From Chlorokybus atmophyticus (lineage: Eukaryota > Streptophyta > Chlorokybophyceae > Chlorokybales > Chlorokybaceae), in NCBI GenBank assembly GCA_009103225.1, contig RHPI01002990.1, positions 405,089 to 469,088 of the forward strand: a stretch of 64,000 bases of DNA, written 5' to 3'. Below are positions 53,834 to 64,000 of the stretch, in pieces (the stretch's first letter is position 1; each line of letters begins with the position of its first letter). Both the position numbers and the translations under genes were made by a program. A model generated the notes under the pieces. The model ran no database searches, was not told the DNA's origin, and saw only the letters and a program-made list of their open reading frames with translations.

Positions 53834-55536
53834 TTGGCCATCAGCAAGTGGACTGTTATTGCCCCCGTCGTGGTTATGGGCGGCAGCGATCGTGAGAATG
53901 ACGAGGATGAAGTCGACTATGGCGAAGACGAGGTGGAGGTTGAGCCGGCTGTGAACAATGATGGCTATGCTGATGTTGCAACCATCTCAGCAATCGCGTC
54001 ACGAGATGAACAGCACGCTGCGGTGGCGAATGCGTTGAGTACTTCAGCCAGCAGGTATGGTGCCGAGCGTGAGGAAGGAGAAGTGTCGTCTTCGAGTGAC
54101 AAAGAGTCTGATGAAGAGGACAAGCATTGGAAAAGGCGGAAGAGGCTGCGGAACAATGCACGCGCGTCGGCTGTGGATACCAGTGCCAGGTACATGCTGG
54201 TGAATATGTTGGCATGGTGACTGCAGGCAAAACATCAGCTTGCAACCTGTTAGTGACGTCGTCTACACTTTTGCCAGCTGCACATTGCATTGCACAAGTT
54301 TGTGGCCACCATGCAAATAGCTGCTAGTGAGGTCGCTCATATTGGTTGCGGTGCAGGACAACCACATACTATGCTCGCACATGCAATCAGTGTTCATGTC
54401 CAACTGGGCTCTATTCTGCGCTATGTTCTGCTGCATCAAACGATGTGGTGCTGTGTGTATAGATCAGAAGCCAAAGCCTCCAACAAGGAACAAAAGCCTG
54501 AAGGTGAGTGCATTTCTATGCGGCTTTCGATCATAGTAACGCATTGTGTGCAATGTGCTCCCCAATCCGTGAGTGTTGAATTGAAGCCTGCTGCGTCTTT
54601 GCAGCAGTTGAACCTGGTGGACAACAGGCCAGTGCTCACAGGCTGCCAGCGGCTGCACAACCACACAAAGCTGTAGGCTCTGCTGCTGACCAGGCGAGGG
54701 CGGCCACAACAACGGCAAAGACTTCTGCACCAACGCCGACTGTAATGAAACCACCGGTAGGCAATGTCACGACAGGTTTGCGAGCCTCCGCTTCTGCATA
54801 CGAGCCTGTGACAATGCACAAGAGCAACCAGGTGCAATTCTTTGCCTTTGGTGGATGAGATATTGCTTAAGAGAGCTTGAACCTTACGTTTGTTTGCTGG
54901 CATAGCTGCAGGCACGCCCACTGAGCGCACAGGGCCACAGCGGAAGACCCACACCCATACTCCAGGCAAACAACTCTACACTGCCTCCTTACAGCATGGT
55001 GCATCATCACCAAATGCCCCCATTCCTGCAACAGCCCGCACCAATGCCCTTGCGGGACGCCGGCTTCATCGGGCGGCCCATGCAAGTCGGCAACAACTTG
55101 CAGCATTTCCGGCTGATGCAGCACCAGCCACCTTTTGACGGCCGCCAACCTGCGGGCGGCTTTGATCATGAGTGGGGTCTACCTGGTCCTCTGCCGTTTG
55201 GCATGGGCATGGGGCCGATGCCGCACGCGGGTTTTGCACCCAATGGACAGCTGCTGCGGCCTGCATTTATGCCATCGCAGTAAGTACAATGAGTAGCAAT
55301 GTCGCCTTGTTCAGTGCCCTTGAGGATTGATAATTTACTTATACGCATCTGACAGCTTCCAGCCACCCCAACGACCGCCCGAGTACCGCTTCAACTCATC
55401 TGAGCATCCCAGATCTGTAAGTTTATGTGTTCTATTAATGTCTTGGATGGTTGGTGGTGTTGCTTATGTCTGCTCCACCCGTTGCATTCAAACTCACTGC
55501 GCTTGTGCACAGAACATGCCGCCAAGGAGTTCATGA
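53834..55536 (+). CDS. Unidentified acidic/proline-rich low-complexity protein
   Basis: Six exons (53834-54189, 54463-54503, 54605-54831, 54906-55279, 55356-55416, 55513-55536) join in phase to about 360 residues. No domain is recognised. The N-terminal third is acidic (DRENDEDEVDYGEDEVEVE, EREEGEVSSSSDKESDEED) and is followed by a basic patch, HWKRRKRLRNNAR, that could be a nuclear localisation signal. The middle is Ala/Gln/Thr-rich. The C-terminal part is Met/Pro/His/Gly-rich (MVHHHQMPPFLQQPAPMP, FGMGMGPMPHAGF, FQPPQRPPEYRFN). This composition is common in nuclear RNA-processing proteins, for example Naf1- or Fip1-like, but no diagnostic motif was found. The start may be the inner Met at 53876 (MGGSDREN). 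Short exons rest on phase and splice borders only. Confidence 0.6.
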
Positions 55537-56763
55537 CAGTTGGCCTAGCCCATACTGAGATATATGCAATGAAACTGGTTTGTCACATAGACTGTTGCTT
55601 CCCCGACGGCACCAGAGCACACCGCAGTGGAGTCATTTGGAGTCAACAAACTTACTTGTGCGCTTCTAGCACTGAGCATGCATGTAGTTGCACTGCCTAG
55701 TAGGTGCAATGTGAGAGCTTGAGTAGACAACAATTGCTAGCATTGGCCAGTATAACAGCAACCATGGTTGCAGCGAGGTCACGTGCTTTAGTTAAGCACC
55801 ATCAATTGGTCGTACATGGCATCGTGCTGGGGTGCAGAAACGCAGCAGCTACGCACTTGTGAGCACCGCTTTGAAGACGGTCGCTTATTAGATGTTCAAT
55901 CAGTTCTATGAGAGCGTGTTCTACTCAGCCATACATAATGCAAATGTGCTTCTGCATGCACAAGTCAGCAAGCTGTGCCAACAAGCAAGGAAGCCAGCAA
56001 ACAATGTACATGCCAAGCCCTTCAACACTGCCCAACAATGAAGGTTAAACAACGTATTGCAATCGTGACAACTGTGTGTATAGGCCAAAGTAATGCTGAT
56101 GCAAGTTCACACGCAGGCACGCGCTGATGCACACGGCAGCACTCACCAAGGCAGAGGCAGACACAATTAATTACAACCGGCAAGGGCAACTAGGCTAGAT
56201 GCATGCGCTTAGCTAAGTGCATGCAAGGCGTAGGGTCAAGCGGGCAAGCAGGCAAGGATCAAGACAAGGGCAAGTAGCAGACCTGGCGCAACGCAAGCCT
56301 AGGGTCAGTTTATCTTTACCACCGCGTATGCGCATGCATGATGACACTGCTCGCACAGGCATGCGCATGCGCATACAGCACGGCACCCATCAGGTGCGCA
56401 AGCACTGTATGTCAGGCATGGTGGCAGCGCTGACAGCCAAACACTGATGTACATGTGATAGAGCTGTGTGTGGTTGTAGGTAGTGCTTGCGGTATCTTGG
56501 AGCTTATAAGTTTTCTTTGACGGTACGCCAGCATTGTCCTCAACATATGCCACAGCAGACAAAACTGCGACGCAGCATATGCTCGACAGTCTCAAGAATG
56601 CAGCCCCCAACTCCACTTTGCATCTTGACTGGGGGATCCCAAGTGACCAATGCGGTCAGCCTGATACAGAATTTGCCCCAAATAATACTACTCCAATCCA
56701 ACTGAGAGTACAACTGCCTTGCAATGCAAGGGCATTCACGAGAATCCTCTATGTCTACATCCT
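55537..56763. other. Intergenic, no gene seen
   Basis: Convergent with the histidine-phosphatase gene on the right. A gcatgcgcatgcgcata-type inverted stretch lies near 56330-56375. Open frames such as 56534-56773 overlap the 3' end of the phosphatase gene on the opposite strand and lack splice or domain support. Confidence 0.5.
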
Positions 56764-58288
56764 TTACGCATAGCGAATGTTCTTGTGCTTGCCGCCAATG
56801 TGCTTAGCATCAGCAATGAGTGGCGCCGTCCAGCCGGTATTTGTGTACTCCAGCACGGAAAGTGCGGTGTAATCCAAGGATGGGACGGATGCATTGGGAA
56901 CCAACCCGAGCACGAAGGCCTCGCAGGAAGCGCCGTGACCAATGCAGACCAACTTGTCACCTTCATGAAGCTCAGCCAGGTGAGTCACCGTAGCGCGCCC
57001 CCTGGCCAGCATGTCTTGCATCGTCTCGTACTTCACACTCTTCTCCGACACAGGCACGTTGTACCAAGACTCATAGCCAACTTCAACACGCTTGGACACC
57101 TGCATAGCGCCACAGCAGTTGCACAAGTTTTTTTAAAAAACTGCTCACGTCTTCTACGCGCAGAATCAACTCGATGCATCACACGATCGCAGTCACAACA
57201 GCATGTACATGTGCAACCGCAACTAACCACATGCAAGCTGTGTTTAACTTTGAGATGCTCACCTTCTCGTGCAGTTGTTTGTTAGTCATCCACATGTTAC
57301 GCTGGTTCTCAGTCGGCAAGTCCCGGTACCAGGGTGCGTTTAACCACTCGCACAGACCTTGCTCAACCCGCAAAGAGCTCACACCCAGAACCTGTGACAT
57401 GACACTACAACCCGTTTGCTTGAGGTCACATAACAACAGTGGAAGAGAGGTTGCGCCTACATGATCAACAGCAAAAGGTAACAGGCAGAGAAATCAAGCC
57501 ATGCAAGCTTCTCATCAGTCATCAATCAGGGGGTACTTCAGGCAAGCTACTCCACTCGAGTCTACAACACGTGACGGAGACAATGCGCACACACACATGC
57601 ATGCACGCATGCACGCGCAGAGACACAATGCAACAGTTGTATTTGGGACAACATGCTTTTGTCCGACAACATGCTTTTGTTGTTCATGCATTACTGGACC
57701 GACATGCATGACAATAACATCATAAAGACCGGACATCATGCATGCATGAAGCAATGATGAACCTTGCCTCAGCGACGCCGTCGGCAGTCTGCACACACCG
57801 CTGGAACGGCGAGACATAGATGATGGCGTCCGCCCCGAGGCCATACTCCTCCTTCAGCCTTCTGCCCAACGCGCTAGCCTACAATGTAACATACAGCTTT
57901 ACACACAGATCAGTAATCACATGCTCAGCACTAGCAATGATAGCATGCAGCTGAGCAAAGCACAGACAACCTACGGTGATCTACACCATGATGCACCTAC
58001 CTGCTCGCGCCCAGCCTCGGTGAGGTGGGGATCCTGAGGGCGTGGATCTCTCTTCACCCACCCCGGGTCAACGAAGTCTATGCGCTCACCATGTCGAGCT
58101 ACATACACCCGCCTCATTGTCGCGATGGCGGACCAGGACGGAGATGACGATGAGGAGGAGGCGGGCTTCCCCTCCAACTGCTGCCGCCGAGACCCGCCTC
58201 CTCCAGGAGCAGGGTAGCCCAACCGTGCAGAACTCTGCAAGCACCGACAAGCAAGACCACCCCTCCTAGCCCCTACAGACGCAGTCAC
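56764..58288 (-). CDS. Histidine phosphatase superfamily protein (phosphoglycerate-mutase-like, UBASH3/Sts type)
   Basis: Four phase-0 exons (58001-58288, 57768-57878, 57263-57391, 56764-57099) give about 287 residues. The RHG catalytic motif is in RRVYVARHGERIDFVDP (His66). The second Arg is in YVSPFQRCVQTA (Arg~123). The acidic segment is VEQGLCEWLNAPWYRDLP, and the second catalytic His is in LVCIGHGASCEAF (His~231). The layout, with LCEW and the long insert after RHGER, matches the Sts/UBASH3-like branch, which dephosphorylates small phosphoesters or phosphoproteins; the substrate here is unknown. Residues 1-57 are basic and Ser-rich and may be a targeting peptide; MRRVYVARHG (58117) is an alternative start. 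Intron 2 uses a GC donor (GCTGAG/gcaagg). It is divergent from the lipoyl synthase gene, about 410 bases away. Confidence 0.87.
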
Positions 58289-58699
58289 AACGAGCGCCAG
58301 CGCCGCAGCCGCCTCGTCCTCCTCCTCCTCCTACCACCGCCGCCGCCGCAGTAACAACAGCAGCACAGATCCTACTGGCCAGCTGGCAGTGTGAGTTGAT
58401 GCCAACAACTGGAAGCCAGAAGCGACTTTACCTCGAGTATCAAATCAGCGAAAATATAGCAAGTAGCGGCACTCTCAACCTCGTAGCGAAACCTACTTAC
58501 GGCTTACGTGGCACTGCCACGGTGGCAATAGGCACCGTACAGGTTGCCACGTGTTGGTAGGGTAGGCTGTTGTGCGTACAGCAAAGCGTACGGCCGACGG
58601 GTTGCAGCGGGTTTGCGGTTCTGTACGAACGGTTTGATAACAAAGCCCGGCAACATCCCCCTGACTCAGCCACTAGGTGTTGTTTTTCTGCGGGCGGCG
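58289..58699. promoter_or_regulatory. Shared divergent promoter region
   Basis: About 410 bases separate the start codons of the phosphatase (-) and lipoyl synthase (+) genes. It contains a CTCCTCCTCC/CCGCCGCCGC tract (58318-58350) next to the phosphatase start and an inverted word tggcaccg/ggcaccgt area near 58505-58550. Bidirectional promoter function is inferred from layout. Confidence 0.45.
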
Positions 58700-60831
58700 A
58701 TGTCGCTGGCGAGGAGGGCGTTCTCCACGGCTGTGGCCGCGGCCGTTGGGAAGGCGCCAGCCTTGTCGTCGTCGAGGCTTGCGCAGTTGCGATCTGACTT
58801 GGCGTCTGGAGCCGTGCCGTCGCTGGGTCGCTTCGCCACAGCCAACGACCCTCTGGAGGACGTGTACGCCCTCGACTATGACGCCGCACCCTCCTCCTCC
58901 ACCGTTGATGAGCCCTACTCTGTGCCAGCGGTGCAGCCAAAGGAGAAGAAGCGCAAGCCAGACTGGATGAAGCGAGTCATTCCCAGCGGCGGCAAGTATG
59001 GATCACGCCTGCCCTCTTGCGTGTCCTGTCCTGTACGCCTAGTGTCCTTTCTTAATTGTACTTAGCATTTTTGTGCACACCATTTGGCACATTGGGTCTG
59101 TCTAAATTTTGCTGGCATTGCTGGTATACTATCGTGTGTCAATTAATTTATGCGTCTGTTGTTTGTGGAAGGCCTTGCTGTGGCTTGTGGCACATGCACT
59201 ATAAAGTGTTATGGTTGCAATATGCAACAGTTTGTGGTGTAATATATGTTGTAATCAGGTTTAGCAATGTGTGTATGCCGATCACGCAATGGTGTACATC
59301 AAATGGCAGTTCAGTGGTTGGCCAAGCGCATGTGTGCCAAGCAGCACAATCGCATTTGTTCACATCCCGGCGTGGCGGCAGGTATGCAGAGATCAAGGCC
59401 AAGCTGCGTGAGCTTAAGCTGCATACTGTTTGTGAGGAAGCACGCTGCCCAAACATAGGAGAATGCTGGAGTGGCGGAGAGACAAAGACTGCAACTGCGA
59501 CTATTATGATTCTTGGCGACACTTGCACGCGAGGGTGAGCTTTGCAGTTCAAAGCACGTCGCCATGGGTTCACGGCGTTTGTTGCATGTACAGTTTGCAT
59601 GCCCATGAAGAAAAGCATGTGGTTGAAGACATTGCAGTTATGCACCGTAGCCAGGCAGATTTGTTAAAGTTGTCTTCATCGGCAGGTGTCGGTTTTGTGC
59701 TGTTAAGACCTCTCGCACACCACCTCCACCTGACGCGGAAGAGCCGCGAAAGGCAAGTCAATGGTCTCAAGTTGTATTGAATTGTCTTAGTAATTTTGGT
59801 GGAGAAAGTCGGTGACGTTATTCATCCTCATTTCTGCAGGTTGCTGAGGCGATTGCAGCCTGGGGTTTGGATTATGTCGTGTTGACCAGTGTGGATCGCG
59901 ATGATCTGCCAGATCAAGGTGCTGGACACTTTGCTGAGACTGTTCGCGGGCTCAAGCAGCGGCAACCGAACATCTTGGTTGAGGCTTTGAGTGAGTTGCC
60001 AAGTTTGCTTCCTTTGCTTCTACATAGCCAAGTAGGTGACAGGCACACAACATAAGGGCACATTATCATTTCCGGTCGTACTTGTGTGAACAGCGCCGGA
60101 CTTTAGAGGTGAACCTGATCTTGTGCGGACTGTGGCCACATCTGGTTTGGATATCTTTGCACACAATGTGGAGACTGTAGAGGCCATGCAGCGTGTTGTG
60201 CGCGACTACCGGGCAGGTATGAAGTCCCTTTAGCCTGCAATGGGTGAGGTGGATGTATTCGCGGTGCATGTGCATGCTGATGCCGTGCCTTTTGCACAGG
60301 TTGGACGCAGTCGCTGCGAGTGCTTGAACTAGCCAAGCAGTATGCACCACGAGGCACATTGACCAAGACGTCGATTATGTTGGGTGTGGGAGAAAAGCCG
60401 GACCAGGTAGGTGGATGTAACAAAGCAAGCAGTTGGTGCGGGCTTACAGTACATTGCGGTCATGTGTAACAACTGTTTGCGCAGGTTGTTGCTGCGCTCG
60501 AGGCACTGCGTGCCATTGAGGTTGATGTCGTGACATTTGGTCAGTACATGCGCCCGAGCAAGAAGCACATGCCGGTTGCAGAGTACGTGACACCGGCAGC
60601 GTTTCAAGGATGGCAGGCGCTAGCTGAGGAAATGGTAAGAGTGAGCCGTTGTGATGTGCTTCATCTTTGTCAAGTGAAGTTAGTCATGCTGACTACGGGC
60701 TTGTGCATGTCATGCAGGGCTTTCGGTATGCGGTTGCTGGCCCGATGGTGCGATCATCTTATAGAGCTGGAGAATTCTACATTAAGTCCCTGATTGAAAG
60801 GGACAGGGGTGCTGCTGAAAGCATTGCATAG
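58700..60831 (+). CDS. LIP1: Lipoyl synthase, mitochondrial
   Basis: Eight exons (58700-58995, 59382-59534, 59686-59752, 59840-59990, 60094-60216, 60300-60406, 60485-60634, 60718-60831) join in phase to about 386 residues, the usual length of mitochondrial lipoyl synthases. The enzyme inserts two sulfurs into protein-bound octanoyl groups of pyruvate dehydrogenase and glycine cleavage H protein. [12 protein letters not shown] (Cys116, 121, 127) binds the sacrificial auxiliary [4Fe-4S] cluster. CTRGCRFC (Cys147, 151, 154) is the radical-SAM cluster. RSSYRAGEF (361-369) supplies the conserved Ser ligand. [20 protein letters not shown] and [12 protein letters not shown] are family blocks. The N-terminus ([20 protein letters not shown]) is a typical mitochondrial presequence, arguing against the plastid form. 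Intron 3 uses a GC donor (CGAAAG/gcaagt). Confidence 0.96.
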
Positions 60832-63197
60832 TGTTGTATACTCAGAGCACACCATTGCGTCAAGGCAGTTTATGACTTGAAGCGGTATAGGTAGCGGAGG
60901 GCTTCGATTAGCATACAGCGATTATTCATATGCTAACACGTACAAAACATATAGGTTTGTATGAGAGACTCCGTTACGGACATGTGCGTGCAGTACGCAG
61001 AATTGTATAAACCAATTCTATTAACGTGTGTTGTGATCACGTTGTGCATGATGATGTGGCGTCAATGGCCATGATAACAATGATCATTGCTTGATAACGG
61101 TGTGTTCATCCATCGCAACAATGTTTTCGAGAAAATGCCGTAGCGTGCCTCAAATCGTTTGCAAAGAACACATCCCCAAGAGTTGCCGTTGTAAAAGCTT
61201 TTATTCTATTGAAAGCATCTCATTCAATGACTTGCCGTCATTTATCATCAAGTGCAAACCGCTAGTGATTCAATTACTGCTACGTCTTTGCCGGCTATCG
61301 TTCCTACAACCATAATCTGCCACAATTGTTGCACATTGTTGTCAAATACAACGCTCACACTCTATGCAAAAAAAGTGACATGGTTATCACATTTGTCAAT
61401 GAAAGAACATACAGGAACATGGTCTGTGCTATTCTTTACAGCCTGAAGGCGAGCAAGGGCTTCAACTTGAAAATGGTTGTGAGCGCTGGTGCTGTCACGA
61501 GTAGACCCAACAGGACCCGTAAGCACTATTTGCTGCAACCGCTCACATTGTATCATATTGAGCGTACTTGGTCACATATGTTGCTTATTGCTATGCCATT
61601 GACTGGACTTGACATTCCATTTGGTGCGGTACGCGTACAAGCCAAAACATCAGGCAGGGCACCCATGAAATCAAACCTTGGGAAGGGGCGAGATCAGGCG
61701 CTGGCCAAGAACAACTCAAGCCATTTCAATGCAACGGTTGCCATGTGAGACAACATATGTGGTGTGATCAGCATGGCGGTGGCGGATGCTGCGTTGGTGA
61801 TGAGGTGAGGCTCGCAGGACACGTTGCCACGATCATGTAGACATGTGTCTGCGTGTGTAGTGTTTTTCATGTTAGCGAGCTGGACGCGCAATAACGACTC
61901 TTGTGCTGCCGTATTCAAATCATTACGATGAATGCGATTAAACCGGTACCACTTAGGCTATATATATATGCAGTTTTGATGCTGTTGGCCCGGCCACGCG
62001 GATTGCGCTGGCTAGGGTTTTGGGTTTGCATTGCACACCATCTCGCGCAATGCATCGCAATGCTTGCATGGTGCCATGGATGGCACCCTCTTCGCAATTG
62101 GCTCATGCAGATATGTTTCGAGTGTTGTGTACATGAGGCAGTGCGCACGGATAGACTTTGCATCATGCATGCTTCTATGGTAATTGAGAATAAGCCGACA
62201 TAAACACAGCAACATGCTGCCTAGGCCTGACATGTCCTTCATGCGCATATGTTAGTTGCCGTTACGAAATTGTCATTTTTATGCAACGCGGTCGCACGCA
62301 CGTGTGCAAGAGAATCAGCATTCATTTAGTAAGTTACCGGGAATGCAACGCATGTGTATACAAAAACTTTCGGGTAAGCCATGTAACAACCACTTTTGCT
62401 ACCATTTCATAGTAGCAAAAGTTGCTACCATGAAAAGAGGCGTCACGGTTTTGCGATTTATATTTAACGCGCTGCGTGATGCCATATGCACTACGTACTG
62501 CGTACATACATAGTGTGGAGCCAGCCACACACACATTTGGTCGCAAGCCAGTACATGATTGCACCACCGGGCTACTATCTACACCTCGCTACCTACTTGC
62601 CTAGTGAACTATACAAGCATTTATCTAACAGGCCGCAACCGCACATGTGCAATAAGCTTTTATATACAAGCTTATTGCACTTATGCGGATGTGCAATATG
62701 TATACTGCAAAACCGCTTGGTGAGCTCGCGAGCACACCACTCATGCGCCCACTTGATGTGGTAATATTCCCAACACACATCACACCTCTGTTGTGCTCAG
62801 CGCACCAATCATATTAAAGTAATATTGCACCAATATTGCAGGTACTAATAGTGAAGTAGAGTTTGGTGGAGCAAAGTTTAATCCACCAAGCCTTTTGCTC
62901 ATGATAAAAATGCAAGAGTGTCGACAGCGTGGGAATAAACCTTATATATGCTTGCTCATGGCTTTAGCCACCATCAGTACGGATGAAAACGCGCATAGGG
63001 GGACCTTACCATGGGGCGGGCTGGGGCAAAATTGACAGCAAAGGTAAATGTCTATAAGTTAGAAGTTTCATGCATGATTTACAATTCTATTGTTTGCATC
63101 ATGGGCACAATGACAAATTTTGCTATTCACAATGCTTAATGTTATTTGGACTTAACGCGGCAATGTGCACATTGCCACACGTGTGCTTGGAGGGGGT
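60832..63197. other. Intergenic, no gene supported
   Basis: An open frame at 61326-61748 (140 codons) and one at 61091-61315 have no domain or splice support. Small hairpins occur at 62386-62410 (cttttgctac with gtagcaaaag) and 62647-62680 (gtgcaataagctt-type arms around a tatata centre). The part 63020-63050 (gacagcaaaggtaaatg) faintly resembles the donor region of the family 5' module (gacagcaaaggtaagtg). Confidence 0.45.
61326..61748 (+). CDS. Possible short hypothetical frame
   Basis: An ATG-to-stop frame of 140 codons. The C-terminal third (FGAVRVQAKTSGRAPMKSNL) looks more protein-like than the rest, and could be an exon of an unrecognised gene. There is no domain, repeat or splice evidence, and a chance frame is at least as likely. 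Confidence 0.15.
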   Translation: MLHIVVKYNAHTLCKKSDMVITFVNERTYRNMVCAILYSLKASKGFNLKMVVSAGAVTSRPNRTRKHYLLQPLTLYHIERTWSHMLLIAMPLTGLDIPFGAVRVQAKTSGRAPMKSNLGKGRDQALAKNNSSHFNATVAM

Positions 63198-63388
63198 GTT
63201 GTTTGTTAGTCATCCACATGTTACGCTGGTTCTCAGTCGGCAAGTCCCGGTACCAGGGTGCGTTTAACCACTCGCACAGACCTTGCTCAACCCGCAAAGA
63301 GCTCACACCCAGAACCTGTGACATGACACTACAACCCGTTTGCTTGAGGTCACATAACAACAGTGGAAGAGAGGTTGCGCCTACATGA
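63198..63388 (-). pseudogene. Identical 191-bp fragment of the histidine-phosphatase gene
   Basis: This stretch is identical, base for base as far as I can follow, to 57274-57464, which holds most of exon 3 (VEQGLCEWLNAPWYRDLP) and the start of the adjacent intron. It stops at the single N at 63389. Identity with no divergence in intron sequence, ending at an N, suggests an assembly join artefact or a very recent duplication. Confidence 0.85.
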
Positions 63389-63389
63389 N

Positions 63390-63982
63390 TGGCATTTAAT
63401 AGCGGAAGTACAAAGCATCATGCGATGCTAACAAACGTAATTGTCACGTGTAACTGTGACGAGATGGCAGTCACTTCGTGCCAATATGGTATTAGCACAA
63501 ACCAAAACACCGAGCGTCGTTGTAAAGTTTACTATCAAATCTTACAAACTACGGTATGGTTAACACAACACTTGCAAGCAACAATCTGTATAGGCTGGTG
63601 TTTGCTGCAAAACCTATGCATAGCTTATGCTCTTATGCATGAGAATTATAACATTTACAGCAATGTGCTGAAGCAGGTTCAATAACATAGTTTTTAACTG
63701 CAATCATAACGCCAACAAAACCACACTGATTGTTGCCGCAGCCCTCAACGGCTTGTTTTTGCAAGCTTTAACCACTGTGGCACAAAACCGTATAATGACT
63801 CGCCATCTTCACTCCATTACCAACATATGTTGATGCGATGGTGAAGCGGGCGAGAAAGTACGACATGGAAGTGCTGGCGGATTCAATTTAGCGGCTGTGT
63901 CACGTACCTTCAAGGTTCAAAGTGTTCAAGTTTGTATCAAGGCAACCGAGTTCCTTTACGAGAAGCATTTCCTTGACAAGAA
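63390..63982. other. No gene identified; possible exon at the right edge
   Basis: Mostly AT-rich. Near 63836-63890 the frame MVKRARKYDMEVLADSI, and near 63925-63982 the frame VCIKATEFLYEKHFLDKK, look coding-like and might be exons of a gene continuing off the window. No family is recognised. Confidence 0.25.
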
Positions 63983-64000
63983 GGGGGGGGGGGGGGGGGG
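63983..64000. repeat. Poly-G run at the window edge
   Basis: Eighteen consecutive G. A homopolymer tract next to the window edge; it may be real or a sequencing or assembly edge effect. Confidence 0.8.

Noticed and set aside
53834-55536. Assignment as Naf1 or Fip1
   Set aside because: Composition is suggestive, but neither the Naf1 core domain nor the Fip1 motif can be seen.
61091-61315. 74-codon frame
   Set aside because: Length expected by chance in this composition; no supporting feature.

Overview
The window looks like nuclear DNA of a green alga or other plant-lineage eukaryote. This is inference. The reasons are intron-rich genes with GT-AG and several GC-AG introns ending in tgcag, a plant-type nuclear tRNA-Arg(UCG), a mitochondrial-type lipoyl synthase, a berberine-bridge-like oxidase, and a tnp2 (En/Spm-CACTA) transposase typical of plants. 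It is a draft assembly: an N gap lies at 36595-36813, a single N at 63389, and a poly-G run at the right edge.

Two compartments are visible. Positions 1-46000 are repeat-rich. Positions 1-3830 are a decayed tandem array of a 1.2-1.4 kb unit made from the 3' exons of an unidentified multi-exon gene family. A ~12.2 kb CACTA-like transposon (3835-16005) sits inside one of these units. It has ~36-bp terminal inverted repeats, dense CGGCACA palindromic arrays at both ends, and three genes: a tnp2-type transposase, a SAM-domain protein, and a BED-type zinc-finger/coiled-coil/RG-rich protein. From 16680 to 21450 there are microsatellite, small inverted-repeat elements, tandem repeats, a tRNA-like sequence and a real tRNA-Arg. 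From 21500 to 45300 there are several copies of the unidentified family. The longest (about 21540-33707) is split by a ~7.5 kb inverted duplication (arms 22545-26140 and 26684-30117). Further partial copies lie at 34040-36540, 36860-38100, 38900-40500 and 42170-45320. Several near-perfect short palindromes are scattered through this part.

Positions 48000-60900 are ordinary gene space with intact genes: a FAD-linked BBE-like oxidase (+), an Mpv17/PMP22 membrane protein (-), an unidentified low-complexity protein (+), a histidine-phosphatase protein (-), and, divergently transcribed from the last, mitochondrial lipoyl synthase (+). A broken fragment of the oxidase gene lies at 41573-42025. A 191-bp identical fragment of the phosphatase gene lies at 63198-63388, ending at the single N.

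The transposon genes form one functional set (catalysis plus probable DNA-binding or assembly factors). The single-copy genes share no obvious pathway; only the phosphatase/lipoyl synthase pair shares a short intergenic promoter region. No rRNA, CRISPR array or bacterial-type operon is present.
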